A DNA stretch of 64,000 nucleotides from Candidatus Enterenecus stercoripullorum (GCA_018716015.1 DVKM01000057.1:1-64000), one strand, 5' to 3'. Positions 24,939 to 33,517 are shown, counted from the stretch's first letter. Numbers and translations: made by a program. Notes: generated from the sequence alone by a model not told the origin.

Positions 24939-26230
24939 ACGGCAAGATTTCCAACCTGTGGAAGAAGGATGGCACCAAGTCGGTAACTTCTTCTCTGATC
25001 TCCATTTTGATCGGTCTGGCTGTGGGCGCCGTCATCATCCTGATCATGGGGCTGACCAATTCCAACCTGGGCATGAGAAGTGCTTGGGAGGCCATCCGCC
25101 TGGAGTTTCTGGGGCTGTTCAGCACCGGGCGGAATTCTGCCGGAGCCCTGACCTTTGGCTTCAATCCGGTGAATATGGGGGACATGCTCTTCCGGGCAAC
25201 CCCCCTGATTCTCACCGGCCTTTCCGTGGCGGTGGCCTATAAGACGGGACTGTTCAACATTGGCGCCCCTGGTCAGTACCTGATGGGCACCGCGTTTACC
25301 TTGATGTTGGCGCTGGGCATCCCCACCGAAGTGGTCCCTGCCCCTGTGGTGTGGGTCATTGCCTTTGCGGGCGGCATTTTGGCCGGCGCCCTGTGGGGCT
25401 GTATCCCCGGCCTGGTAAAGGCCTTCCTCAATATCAACGAGGTGCTGGCCTGCATCATGACCAACTGGATTGCCGCCAATCTGGTGACCTGGATGTTTGA
25501 CGGCAGTGATTTCCGCAACCTGGTGGAGAGCACCAAGAGCGCCTATATCTATAAGACCAGCTACAACGGCGTTCAGACTGCCAAGATGGGGCTGGATGCC
25601 ATCTTTCCCAACTCCCAGGTCAACGGCGGCATTCTCATTGCCATCGTCATCGCCATCCTCATGTATGTTCTCATGAACAAGACCACCCTGGGCTATCAGC
25701 TCAAGGCCTGTGGGTCCAACCGACATGCCGCCCGGTATGCAGGAATTGCGGATAAGCGGAACATTGTGCTGTCCATGGCCATTGCCGGCGGGATGTCCGG
25801 TGCCGCCGCGGCGTTGTACTATCTGTCGGGTAACACGGAGTTTTTCTGGAACACCTATCAGTCCCTGCCTGCCACCGGCTTCAACGGAATCCCCGTGGCC
25901 CTGCTGGCGGTGAGCAATCCCATTGGCGTGATCTTTGCCGGCTGCTTCATGTCTATGCTGGACGTGGTGGGCCAGCAGATTACCAATCTGACCCCCTATA
26001 ACGAATATATCTCCGACGTGATCGTGGCCACCATCGTCTACCTCAGCGCCTTCTCTCTGGTGATCAAGATGCTGCTCAGCGGACGAAAAAGGAAGAAGCT
26101 GGCAGCGGTCGTCACGGAACCCACCGGAACCTCCGGGGCAGCTGCCACAGCTCCCGGCGCGGCTCCACTGGGAGATACGCGGCCGGTCCCTGAGACCGGA
26201 GAGGTGGGGAAAGGAGGCGACGAGGTATGA
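24935..26230 (+). CDS. Nucleoside ABC transporter permease (first subunit)
   Basis: A 431-residue inner-membrane permease of the BPD_transp_2 family with about nine to ten helices. The segment LTGLSVAVAYKTGLFNIGAPGQ is typical of RnsC/NupP-like permeases, and the C-terminal tail after about 385 is Ala/Pro/Thr-rich and soluble. It overlaps both neighbours by 4 bp. Confidence 0.92.
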   Translation: MNGKISNLWKKDGTKSVTSSLISILIGLAVGAVIILIMGLTNSNLGMRSAWEAIRLEFLGLFSTGRNSAGALTFGFNPVNMGDMLFRATPLILTGLSVAVAYKTGLFNIGAPGQYLMGTAFTLMLALGIPTEVVPAPVVWVIAFAGGILAGALWGCIPGLVKAFLNINEVLACIMTNWIAANLVTWMFDGSDFRNLVESTKSAYIYKTSYNGVQTAKMGLDAIFPNSQVNGGILIAIVIAILMYVLMNKTTLGYQLKACGSNRHAARYAGIADKRNIVLSMAIAGGMSGAAAALYYLSGNTEFFWNTYQSLPATGFNGIPVALLAVSNPIGVIFAGCFMSMLDVVGQQITNLTPYNEYISDVIVATIVYLSAFSLVIKMLLSGRKRKKLAAVVTEPTGTSGAAATAPGAAPLGDTRPVPETGEVGKGGDEV

Positions 26231-27258
26231 CATTCCTGATCCAACAAACGATGCTCTACGCCATCCCCCTGATGATCGTGGCCCTGGCCGGCGTCTTTGC
26301 CGAGCGCAGCGGTATTATCAACCTGGCTCTGGAAGGCATCATGATCTTCGGCGCCTTTATCGGAGTGCTGTTTGTCAACCTGGTGCAGCAGGCCGGGATC
26401 TTTGACGCGGCCTATGCTGCCGACAACTGGATCGCGCTGCAGGGCTTTGAACTGCTTGCCATGCTGGCGTCCGCCATTATGGGCGCGGTATTTTCCCTTT
26501 TGCTCTCCTTCGCCTCAGTGAATCTGAAAGCGGACCAGACCATTGGCGGCACCGCCCTGAACCTGATGGCGCCCGCTTTGGTGCTGTTCTTCATCCGTAT
26601 CATTGCCAACCAGAATACCTTGCAGATGGCCACCGGAAACGCGGCCAGCTGGTTCATGATCCAGAAGAGCTATTTTGGATATGGCCGCAACGATGAGATG
26701 GGCTTTTTCGGTTCCACATTCATCGACAGAACCTATCTGGCCTCCTATGTCTGTATTCTGGTTTTCATTTTCCTGGCAATCCTGCTCTATAAGACCCGGT
26801 TCGGCCTGCGCCTGCGCTCCTGCGGTGAAAATCCACAGGCCGCCGACTCCCTGGGTATCAACGTCTACAAAATGCGCTACGCCGGTACTACCATTTCCGG
26901 CGCTCTGGCCGGCATGGGCGGTTTTGTGTATGCGCTGACCACTGCCAACTGTACCGCTAACGGAGACGTGGCCGGATTTGGATTCCTGGCACTTGCCGTT
27001 ATGATCTTCGGCAACTGGAAGCCGCTGAACATTGCCGGGGCGTCCCTACTGTTCGGCCTGTTTAAGTGTATCGCCGCCTCCTACACCAGCATCGACATCA
27101 ATGGCGACGGTGTGTTCCTGCTCAAGGAACTGGGGATTAGCTCTCATTTTTACCGTCTGCTACCCTACCTGATCACTCTGCTGGTCCTGGCCTTTACCTC
27201 AAAGCGGTCCCGTGCGCCCAAAGCGGAGGGCATTCCCTACGACAAGGGACAACGCTGA
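26227..27258 (+). CDS. Nucleoside ABC transporter permease (second subunit)
   Basis: A 343-residue BPD_transp_2 permease. It opens with a helix and AERSGIINLALEGIMIFGAF, the hallmark of the RnsD/NupQ subunit, and contains RLRSCGENPQAADSLGINVYKM, the coupling-loop region. It completes the importer fed by the Bmp lipoprotein; imported deoxynucleosides would feed deoC upstream. Confidence 0.92.
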   Translation: MTFLIQQTMLYAIPLMIVALAGVFAERSGIINLALEGIMIFGAFIGVLFVNLVQQAGIFDAAYAADNWIALQGFELLAMLASAIMGAVFSLLLSFASVNLKADQTIGGTALNLMAPALVLFFIRIIANQNTLQMATGNAASWFMIQKSYFGYGRNDEMGFFGSTFIDRTYLASYVCILVFIFLAILLYKTRFGLRLRSCGENPQAADSLGINVYKMRYAGTTISGALAGMGGFVYALTTANCTANGDVAGFGFLALAVMIFGNWKPLNIAGASLLFGLFKCIAASYTSIDINGDGVFLLKELGISSHFYRLLPYLITLLVLAFTSKRSRAPKAEGIPYDKGQR

Positions 27259-27270
27259 TTATGCTTTCAT

Positions 27271-27310
27271 AACATACGCCGCGACTGGGAAGCCTGTCGC
27301 GGCGTATGTT
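27271..27310 (+). terminator. Large hairpin after the nucleoside transporter operon
   Basis: A 15-bp perfect stem AACATACGCCGCGAC / GTCGCGGCGTATGTT with a 10-nt loop, 12 bp after the permease stop. No U-run follows, so it may be a weak terminator or an end stabiliser. Confidence 0.6.
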
Positions 27311-27322
27311 ACAATGGACAAG

Positions 27323-27388
27323 GATGTCGGAAGATGTCGGAAAACAGAATATAAAGTTCTTTCCATTTTCGACAAATTGCGATAGAAT
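27323..27388 (+). promoter_or_regulatory. 0A-box-like sites and -10 before the Spo0A-C-like gene
   Basis: GATGTCGGAA occurs twice in perfect tandem (27323-27332, 27333-27342), giving two TGTCGGA sites (6 of 7 to the 0A box TGTCGAA) exactly 10 bp apart. A third, perfect site lies at 27368-27374 on the minus strand (TTTGTCGAAAA over 27366-27376). TAGAAT at 27383-27388 can serve as -10, with the perfect box in the -35 region as in Spo0A-activated sigma-A promoters. Confidence 0.65.
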
Positions 27389-27429
27389 TGGATTAAGAAG
27401 AAAATGGGAGACTGGGGGGATATCTGCCG

Positions 27430-27792
27430 ATGAGGTATCCAAAGAACCTAAGGGTCATTGAGGGGGTTCTGCATACGCTGGGACTTTTGGGTTCCTCTAT
27501 TTCCATGCGGCAAATGGTGTGCGCGGTGGAACTTGCCCATGAGGACCAGAGTCTCCTGACCAACGTCTCAAAGGGATTATATGAAAGGGTGGCAAAGGAA
27601 TTCGGCAACACCAACAGCGCGGCGGTGGAACGGAATTTGCGGGCCCTTCGTGACAGGCAGTGGACCAAAGGGGATGTGGATCGCCTACGGGAGATGGCCA
27701 TGTACCATATGAAGGTGAAGCCATCCACGGGGGAGTTCATTGACATCATCCGGCATTACATGGAGGCAAACGACCTGTTTCCCGACTGCTGA
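27430..27792 (+). CDS. Stand-alone Spo0A C-terminal-like DNA-binding protein
   Basis: A 120-residue protein resembling the sigma-A-activating C-terminal domain of Spo0A without a receiver domain. LRVIEGVLHTLGLLGSS aligns with the Spo0A helix A region, LTNVSKGLYERVAKEFGNT with its helix C-D region and SAAVERNLRALRDRQW with the recognition helix (SRVERAIRHAIEVAW in Spo0A). Lacking a phosphoryl switch, it may compete with or mimic Spo0A~P. Three 0A-like boxes lie in its own promoter. The start ATG 27430 is followed by clear family residues; the SD is GGGGGGAT. Confidence 0.8.
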   Translation: MRYPKNLRVIEGVLHTLGLLGSSISMRQMVCAVELAHEDQSLLTNVSKGLYERVAKEFGNTNSAAVERNLRALRDRQWTKGDVDRLREMAMYHMKVKPSTGEFIDIIRHYMEANDLFPDC

Positions 27793-27834
27793 TGAAAGGA
27801 AAGAAGCCGGCGACAGCCGGCTTCTTTCCTTTCA
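27793..27834. terminator. Bidirectional terminator between convergent genes
   Basis: A perfect 19-bp stem (TGAAAGGAAAGAAGCCGGC, loop GACA, and its complement) beginning right after the Spo0A-C-like stop and ending right before the stop of the minus-strand CmpB gene. A-rich and T-rich flanks let it work both ways. Confidence 0.85.
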
Positions 27835-28701
27835 TCACTTCCCGGCGCTTCTGCGTTGGGCTTTTTTCAGTTTCAGCGTGTCTTTCCGGCGCAAAAACTC
27901 CCTTCTTGCCGCCTCCGCTGCTGCCTTGATGTCCTCCGGGCGGACCACATAGCGCCCTACGGTTTTCATGTTGGCGTAGCGCTTCCGAAACCTGCGGCTC
28001 TGCCGCTCCAGCTTCGCGATCTGCTGGCGGTAGGATTCCTGGAGCGCGGCAACCTGCTCCCCGTATTTTTCCTTGAGCTGGGCTGAATGGGTCTCTAGCA
28101 AATTGCTCAATTCTGCTTTTCCCAGCGCGAATTGGAGCTGGAGTTCCTGGCCTGCGGCGGTCACTCCGGCAACCAGTTTGGACATTAGAGCCAGATGCCG
28201 TACAGTCAGCACCGTATCCACCAGCAGGATGGTCAGCAGGACCGCGCATAGGGCGTTTACAAGCCAATGCGGTATGAGCCAATAGAGCCGCTCGATGGGG
28301 GGGTGGATCCAAAAGATCACCACATAAGACAGCACACCCCACACCAGCGCAACCCAAAGGCAGACGCGCCCCTTGAGATTGAAACGGAAATGGGAATAGT
28401 CCCAATACTTCACGTGGGTGGTGACCTCCAGCAGCCAGCCGACAAAGTATTCCCAGGTACTCATCACCACAACGGCCACCACATAAAAAAGCGGCAGATT
28501 CCCTTTCAGCGGCGTGAAGAAGAGGATCATCAGCAGCACCCCTGTGCCGTAGATGGGGCAGATTGGGCCGTACAGAAAGCCGCGGGGAACCAATCGGTGC
28601 TGCAAGATGGAGCAATAGCAGGTTTCCATAAGCCAGCCCAGGAAGGAATAGAGGATAAAATAGAGAAACAGTTCCGTGATTGGATGGCCTAGGATCGTCA
28701 T
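27835..28701 (-). CDS. Putative ABC transporter permease, CmpB family (PF06541)
   Basis: A 288-residue membrane protein. Residues 1-175 carry five to six helices with family features: FILYSFLGWLMETCYCS, FLYGPICPIYGTGVLL and STWEYFVGWLLEV. The C-terminal 110 residues form a charged coiled coil (LKEKYGEQVAALQESYRQQI) ending in a Lys/Arg-rich tail. The name ABC transporter is inherited and no ATPase is linked; the function is unknown. The start overlaps the DUF4364 stop (ATGA). Confidence 0.82.
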   Translation of the reverse strand: MTILGHPITELFLYFILYSFLGWLMETCYCSILQHRLVPRGFLYGPICPIYGTGVLLMILFFTPLKGNLPLFYVVAVVVMSTWEYFVGWLLEVTTHVKYWDYSHFRFNLKGRVCLWVALVWGVLSYVVIFWIHPPIERLYWLIPHWLVNALCAVLLTILLVDTVLTVRHLALMSKLVAGVTAAGQELQLQFALGKAELSNLLETHSAQLKEKYGEQVAALQESYRQQIAKLERQSRRFRKRYANMKTVGRYVVRPEDIKAAAEAARREFLRRKDTLKLKKAQRRSAGK

Positions 28702-29243
28702 GCGGTTCCGCCTTTCTGCTGGCCATCCGTGAGCAGCACGCCCAAAACACCATTGTAAATTCGGTCAGGATGGTCTACAAAGCGCTGTACAATTTGCTCT
28801 CCGTCCTCCCGGGTGGAGGCCAGCAGAGATAGGGAGAACAGGCTGCCATGGTCATCGTCCAGGTCCAGGCATACCCGATAGGTTTCATCTGGGAGCTCTT
28901 CCACATGCCCGCGTACCTGGGTCTGCCGTTTCAGGGCGGCATTGAGAGGGGCCAGCCGCTGGTCACAGCGCTGCCGAATGACAGGGGACAGGCTGCTCTC
29001 CCCATCGGCGCAGGCCCTGCGTCCCTTATCTGTGATGGCATAGTGTTCTTTATCCTGAGTGATATGGCCGCTGTCCAAAAGCTCCGGGACCGCTTCGGCA
29101 TATAAGAAGTAGTCCACACCCTCATCACACATACACAGATCGGTCAGTGTGGCAAAATCGATGGGGGCGGATACCCGCGCCAAAATATACAGGATTAAAA
29201 GTTTGATATCCAGCTTCCCGTGTATGAAACCAAATCTGGCCAA
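28698..29243 (-). CDS. DUF4364 family protein
   Basis: A 181-residue protein common in Clostridia. The N-terminal half (KLDIKLLILYILARVSAPID, then YAEAVPELLDSGHI and YAITDKGR) looks like a winged helix, and the C-terminal half like a beta-rich ligand domain. TTG 29243 is chosen as start because AAGGAGGA lies 8 nt upstream; the frame extends further with no SD. It is coupled to the CmpB gene, so it may regulate it. Function unknown. Confidence 0.8.
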   Translation of the reverse strand: MARFGFIHGKLDIKLLILYILARVSAPIDFATLTDLCMCDEGVDYFLYAEAVPELLDSGHITQDKEHYAITDKGRRACADGESSLSPVIRQRCDQRLAPLNAALKRQTQVRGHVEELPDETYRVCLDLDDDHGSLFSLSLLASTREDGEQIVQRFVDHPDRIYNGVLGVLLTDGQQKGGTA

Positions 29244-29317
29244 AAGGCTCTCCTCCTTAGCAGTCCCGGCAGATCTGATCTGGCCGATCCGGCCGGGGCA
29301 GTGAAGATACACTGCAT

Positions 29318-29346
29318 ATTATACCGAAAACCATCAGATCTTACAA
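29318..29346 (-). promoter_or_regulatory. Promoter of the DUF4364-CmpB pair
   Basis: Minus strand: TTGTAA (29346-29341) and TATAAT (29323-29318) 17 bp apart, about 75 bp before the TTG start. Confidence 0.7.
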
Positions 29347-29395
29347 GGACAAAGTAGGCAAAGACAGAATCCAGTCTGACAGTTATCCCATTCTG

Positions 29396-29968
29396 TCAGG
29401 GCAAGTCCCCGCCTGCTGGGGAGACCGCCGGCCCGTCGTGTGCGGAACGGGCGTCCCGCACGACATACGCGTGATAGAGCCGGGTGAGGTATTCCCAGCT
29501 CGCCCGGTCCAAGTTCCCTGTCTCAGGAAGACCGGCCAGGCGCTGAAGCAAAAGAAGATTTTCCTGGGTAGTGCCCTGATTGATCAGGTCGCTTTCACAC
29601 GGTCCAAAATTGACCAGGGAGGCAGACAGGGCACAAAACAGCGCCTGGGCAATCCGGACCGGCTCGCTGGATTCTCCCGCTCCGGTGCTGAACTCTCCGT
29701 CAGGGAGTACCAGAAGGGGAGAGGGCGCGCCATAGTGCAGCAGGTCATCCCGGTAGGCGTCCACAATGGCGTACCAGCTGTCATGGTCTACCACGCCTGT
29801 AACCGGCAGGCCGAAATCCCGCTGAAAGATCATCACGGCCTCCAGGGTGAGCTCGTCAAAAATGCCGGTTTCCACCAGCCTGGGCAGCTGAGAATAGCGC
29901 TGGGACAGGCGGTCCAACATATGTTGAAGATCTCGGATGGATGCAGCGGTGTTGCTATCTCGTTTCAT
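29396..29968 (-). CDS. Peptidoglycan-binding domain protein (third gene of cluster)
   Basis: A 190-residue protein with one clear PG_binding_1 domain at about 10-75 (LQHMLDRLSQRYSQLPRLVE, TLEAVMIFQRDFGLPVTGVV) and a degenerate second copy at about 105-170 (LLLLQRLAGLPETGNLDRASW). There is no signal peptide or membrane segment. It lies 18 bp after the larger PG-binding gene and ends the cluster. Probably a structural or targeting protein of the spore, by context only. Confidence 0.75.
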   Translation of the reverse strand: MKRDSNTAASIRDLQHMLDRLSQRYSQLPRLVETGIFDELTLEAVMIFQRDFGLPVTGVVDHDSWYAIVDAYRDDLLHYGAPSPLLVLPDGEFSTGAGESSEPVRIAQALFCALSASLVNFGPCESDLINQGTTQENLLLLQRLAGLPETGNLDRASWEYLTRLYHAYVVRDARSAHDGPAVSPAGGDLP

Positions 29969-29986
29969 ATGGGAGGATCCTTTCTC

Positions 29987-31162
29987 CTACAGGGCGTAGG
30001 TGAGATTGTAGCCGGGGAACTGCCCGGAGAGCACCTGCTCTTCAATTTCTTCGGGGGTGAGAGGAAGATTCTGGCTAGCCAGCAGGGTACGGGCTACGCT
30101 GGTATAGGCATCGTAAAGGGCCATCCAGGTTTGATCATCCACCACGCCGGTGGGCTCCAGACCCAGATACCTCTGGGCGTCCATCACCGCCTGTCTGGTG
30201 TTCGGCCCAAAGATCCCGTCAATGTTCAACGTAGGGAAGTTATACAGAACCTGCCCCAGTACGGTGATGAAAAATTGCAGCGCGGAAACCGCGGGACCGG
30301 TGCTGCCCTCCTGAAGGGTGACGCCGGAGGCGGGCGCCTGCACCTGGGTAAAGGTCTGTCCCTCGCTGGTCAGCTCGGACAGCCGGGTGACGCCCACATA
30401 GAGGGACACCAGCTTATACCAGGTGGCCTGGCCGACAACGCCGTCCACGCTCAGATTGAAGATTCGCTGAAATTCTCGCACGGCCCGCTCTGTCTGAGGA
30501 CCGAAGATCCCGTCCACCGGGTTGATCCTGGGAATAGCAGGGTAGTTGCGCGCGACCCGGTTGAGCATGGTTTGCAGTACGACTACATATTCCCCGGAGG
30601 AGCCGTTTCGCAGCGGGTATCCCGGATAGGAATTGGTGAGCTGCTGTACAGGCGCGGAGGTGACCAACTCAATATCGTCTCCATAATAATAGCGCAGGAT
30701 TTCCATCGCGTTATATCCCTGTCGGGCGAGGGCCTCGCTGCCCCACTGGGAGAGTCCGTCGCAGGTGACGGTAGTGCCGTTGCAGAAGCGGGCGGACAGC
30801 GGTTCCACGTACCCCTGCCGCCGGATGTAAGAGGTAAACAGCTCATCCACCAGCCGGTCCACGTTCTCAAAGGTGCTTCGGCCCTTGATAAATTTCTGGT
30901 CGTTGACAGGGGAGGAGGTGATGTCAAAATCATACCCTCTGCTCCTGTAATATTCTGTGTAGATACGGTTCAGGGCAAAGGAAATCTGCGCGAGAATATT
31001 GGCCCGCAGCGCCTCCTCCGGCCAGGTGGGATAGATCTCGCTGGAGGCGACGTTCTTGATATAATCCGAGAAGGAGACGGTGACGTTCTCCGCCGCTTGA
31101 TCCGCGGGGGCCAAATGTACGGTGATGTATTGTGGGATATAGGGGGTAACATTGAAGGGCAT
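29987..31162 (-). CDS. SpoIID-like and tandem peptidoglycan-binding domain protein
   Basis: A 391-residue protein. Residues 1-185 resemble the SpoIID/LytB core: FSDYIKNVASSEIYPTWPEE, LRANILAQISFALNRIYTEY and GLSQWGSEALARQGYNAMEI with the CDGLSQWG turn. Two PG_binding_1 domains follow at about 205-275 and 300-365 (VDGIFGPQTERAVREFQ; IDGIFGPNTRQAVMDAQ). There is no signal peptide or membrane helix, unlike true SpoIID, so it must act from the mother-cell side of the spore or after lysis. Catalytic competence is uncertain. Confidence 0.78.
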   Translation of the reverse strand: MPFNVTPYIPQYITVHLAPADQAAENVTVSFSDYIKNVASSEIYPTWPEEALRANILAQISFALNRIYTEYYRSRGYDFDITSSPVNDQKFIKGRSTFENVDRLVDELFTSYIRRQGYVEPLSARFCNGTTVTCDGLSQWGSEALARQGYNAMEILRYYYGDDIELVTSAPVQQLTNSYPGYPLRNGSSGEYVVVLQTMLNRVARNYPAIPRINPVDGIFGPQTERAVREFQRIFNLSVDGVVGQATWYKLVSLYVGVTRLSELTSEGQTFTQVQAPASGVTLQEGSTGPAVSALQFFITVLGQVLYNFPTLNIDGIFGPNTRQAVMDAQRYLGLEPTGVVDDQTWMALYDAYTSVARTLLASQNLPLTPEEIEEQVLSGQFPGYNLTYAL

Positions 31163-31180
31163 TGGAAAACCTCCTGTAAT

Positions 31181-31561
31181 TTACAGCGGTTGAGGGGTCA
31201 CGATGGTCACGCCGTTTCCAGTCCCTTGGGTTTCCAGGGGGACCATGGGGATATCTTGCACGGTTTGAACTCCCGGGAAAATCTGAAGATCCAGGAAGGT
31301 TGCAAGTTCATATCCGGGATGCTCCACTAAGAGAATATAGTTGGAAAAAGGATTGGCCAGGTCTGGGCTCAGGCTGGAGCTCACGTCTGGCGCAGGCAAT
31401 TCAAAGGGCCCGGCAATGCCGCTCTCATCGGTGATGCGCACGGCCAGGATTTTTTGCCTGCCGTCCGCAGTGGGAACCGCCACAACCGCAGTGGCTCCGG
31501 GGATTGGAATTTCTGCCCTGGATACAAAGGTGCGTACAAGTAAGGAACCGGTTTGCGCCAT
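31181..31561 (-). CDS. Small beta-sandwich protein of the peptidoglycan-binding cluster
   Basis: A 126-residue protein with the look of a carboxypeptidase-regulatory-like (Ig/CNA-B-type) fold: GSLLVRTFVSRAEIPIPGATAVV, then DESGIAGPFELPAPD and FSNYILLVEHPGYELATF. No signal peptide. First gene of a three-gene minus-strand operon and probably a partner of the two PG-binding proteins. The SD is GGAAGGATGATG. I cannot assign a function. Confidence 0.65.
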   Translation of the reverse strand: MAQTGSLLVRTFVSRAEIPIPGATAVVAVPTADGRQKILAVRITDESGIAGPFELPAPDVSSSLSPDLANPFSNYILLVEHPGYELATFLDLQIFPGVQTVQDIPMVPLETQGTGNGVTIVTPQPL

Positions 31562-31653
31562 GAGACATCATCCTTCCTGCTTCAATTCCTTTCAGTATAT
31601 GTAGCCGCCCATAAAAAATTGCAGATCAGGTATAGGCCGGATCGTTAAAAAGT

Positions 31654-31682
31654 TTGACAAGTTGTCCCTGATGCAGTACAAT
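31654..31682 (+). promoter_or_regulatory. Promoter for rex
   Basis: TTGACA at 31654-31659 and TACAAT at 31677-31682, spacer 17 bp, 44 bp before the rex ATG. Confidence 0.75.
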
Positions 31683-31726
31683 ACAGACATTAAGTTACAA
31701 ATCATAATAGCTTTGGTGAATGGAAC

Positions 31727-32365
31727 ATGAAGAAAGACAAGATATCATCAGCAGTCATACGCAGGCTTCCGAGATATTACAGGCACTTGGACGATTTACA
31801 TCGGAACGGCACCGTGCGTATCTCCTCCGGCGCGCTGGCGAAATCCATGGGGCTGACCGCCTCCCAGATCAGGCAGGATCTGTCCTGCTTTGGCGGGTTT
31901 GGGCAGCAGGGATATGGATATAATGTGGAACGGTTGCGGGGCGAGGTGGCGGATATTTTGGGAATGAATCGCTCCCACACGGTGATCATTCTCGGCGCGG
32001 GCAACCTGGGCCGCGCATTGATTGAGAACTTTCCCTTTCGTGCCAATGGGTTTCGTTTGACCGCGGCTTTTGACGTAGATCCGGTGCTCGTTGGGACTCG
32101 TCTGGGCGGTGTACCGGTATACCACACACAGATACTGGAGTCCTATATGCAGGAGCATAGAGTGAACGTGGGAGTGCTGACTGTTCCGGGGCCGGTGGCG
32201 GTGGAATCTGCACACCGGCTTTATACCTGCGGTATCGAAGGGATTTGGAACTTCACCAACATCGAACTGCCGGAGCAGGAGATGGAGGGGGTCAAAGTGG
32301 AGAATGTTCACTTTGCAGACAGCCTTTTGACCTTGAGCTACATGATTTCAGAGGAGCAGTCATGA
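31727..32365 (+). CDS. rex: Redox-sensing transcriptional repressor Rex
   Basis: A 212-residue NADH/NAD+ sensor that represses fermentation genes. The winged helix (about 1-78) has ISSGALAKSMGLTASQIRQD and FGGFGQQGYGYNVERL. The Rossmann domain has VIILGAGNLGRALIENF. The C-terminal domain-swapped helix region follows VKVENVHF. No good Rex operator is visible in its own promoter. The stop overlaps the next gene's ATG, which couples it to an SLH surface protein. Confidence 0.95.
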   Translation: MKKDKISSAVIRRLPRYYRHLDDLHRNGTVRISSGALAKSMGLTASQIRQDLSCFGGFGQQGYGYNVERLRGEVADILGMNRSHTVIILGAGNLGRALIENFPFRANGFRLTAAFDVDPVLVGTRLGGVPVYHTQILESYMQEHRVNVGVLTVPGPVAVESAHRLYTCGIEGIWNFTNIELPEQEMEGVKVENVHFADSLLTLSYMISEEQS

Positions 32366-33462
32366 AGAAAAGAGCGATTTGCCTTGCTGTTGCCGCCGCG
32401 CTGGCCCTTTCCCTGGGAGGGGCGGCCCTGGCGTCCTCGGGGACGCAGGAGGGATCCCTGATTTCCCAGAGCTATCTGGAAGGAACGTTTTTCCAGAACC
32501 TGAGGCAAAAGATTGAGGGGTGGGCGGGAGCACTGTTGTCTCCCGTATACCAGCAGGCTCAGGAAAAGCTGGATAGTCTGGCGCAAGGCTATCTCTCCGG
32601 CCTTGGGGCCGGCGGAGTTCCCATTCCCAACGGTTGGAACGGAAGCGACCAGTTTACCCCACAAAGCGGACAGGCCGGAGATTGTGTTACGCTCTTTGAG
32701 GGCTCTGGAATATTCTGGGCCTCTGGGGATGCCGTTTGCAGCGCCGTGTTGGTAGATGTCACACAGGGGACTGAGTTGGCATCAGGTGGGACGCTGCAGG
32801 CCAATCATCGGTATTTGGCTGTGGAGCAGGTTACGATTACGGTATCTTCCCAATCTGCATCCTGGTCTGTAGAGGGGATCTGGACCGCCGACGATGGGGG
32901 AGACCCTGCAGCCCAACTTCCCTTCGAGGATGTGGCGCAGGGTTCCTGGTATTATGAGGCCGTACGGTATGTCTATGAAAACAAGTTGTATCTGGGCACC
33001 AGCGATACTACCTTTTCCCCCGCAGAGCCAATGGCGCGCAAGATGATTACGACGGTGCTCTACCGCCTGGACGGAAGCCACGCCGTTGCGTATGCACCGC
33101 TTTTCAGAGACATTCCGGACAATATGTGGTATACCGACGGGACCGTTTGGGCTGGGCAGAACGGCATTGTATCTGGGGTCGGGGATCAGTTGTTTGCACC
33201 TGACGACCCGGTGGTGCGTCAGCAGATCGCAGTGATTCTGTACAACTATGCCGAGTTCGTGGGCGCGGATACCTCTGGCCGCGGGGATCTGTCTGCCTTT
33301 GCGGATCGAGGGGAAATCGCCTCGTGGGCGCAGGAAGCGGTGTCCTGGGCGGTATCGGTGGGGATTTTGCGCGGAGCGAGCGGAAATGTGTTCCCCACAC
33401 AGCAGGCCACGCGGGCAGAGGTGGCAGCCATGCTGCAGCGTTTTGCCGACTGGCTTGGGTGA
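32362..33462 (+). CDS. Secreted protein with three S-layer homology domains
   Basis: A 366-residue exported protein. The signal peptide (KKRAICLAVAAALALSLGGAALA) ends at about 25. Residues 26-185 are an unassigned region with a beta-rich part. Three SLH domains follow: FEDVAQGSWYYEAVRYVYEN, FRDIPDNMWYTDGTVWAGQN and a third with IASWAQEAVSWAVSVGIL. SLH domains hold proteins to pyruvylated wall polymers. The start overlaps the rex stop. Confidence 0.87.
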   Translation: MKKRAICLAVAAALALSLGGAALASSGTQEGSLISQSYLEGTFFQNLRQKIEGWAGALLSPVYQQAQEKLDSLAQGYLSGLGAGGVPIPNGWNGSDQFTPQSGQAGDCVTLFEGSGIFWASGDAVCSAVLVDVTQGTELASGGTLQANHRYLAVEQVTITVSSQSASWSVEGIWTADDGGDPAAQLPFEDVAQGSWYYEAVRYVYENKLYLGTSDTTFSPAEPMARKMITTVLYRLDGSHAVAYAPLFRDIPDNMWYTDGTVWAGQNGIVSGVGDQLFAPDDPVVRQQIAVILYNYAEFVGADTSGRGDLSAFADRGEIASWAQEAVSWAVSVGILRGASGNVFPTQQATRAEVAAMLQRFADWLG

Positions 33463-33471
33463 GTGCGTATC

Positions 33472-33507
33472 AAAATTGGACCCGCATCTGCGGGTCCAAT
33501 TTTTTCT
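33472..33507 (+). terminator. Intrinsic terminator after the SLH gene
   Basis: A 15-bp stem AAAATTGGACCCGCA / TGCGGGTCCAATTTT with a 2-nt loop region and following T-run. Closes the rex-SLH unit. Confidence 0.85.
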
Positions 33508-33517
33508 GGAAAACCTC

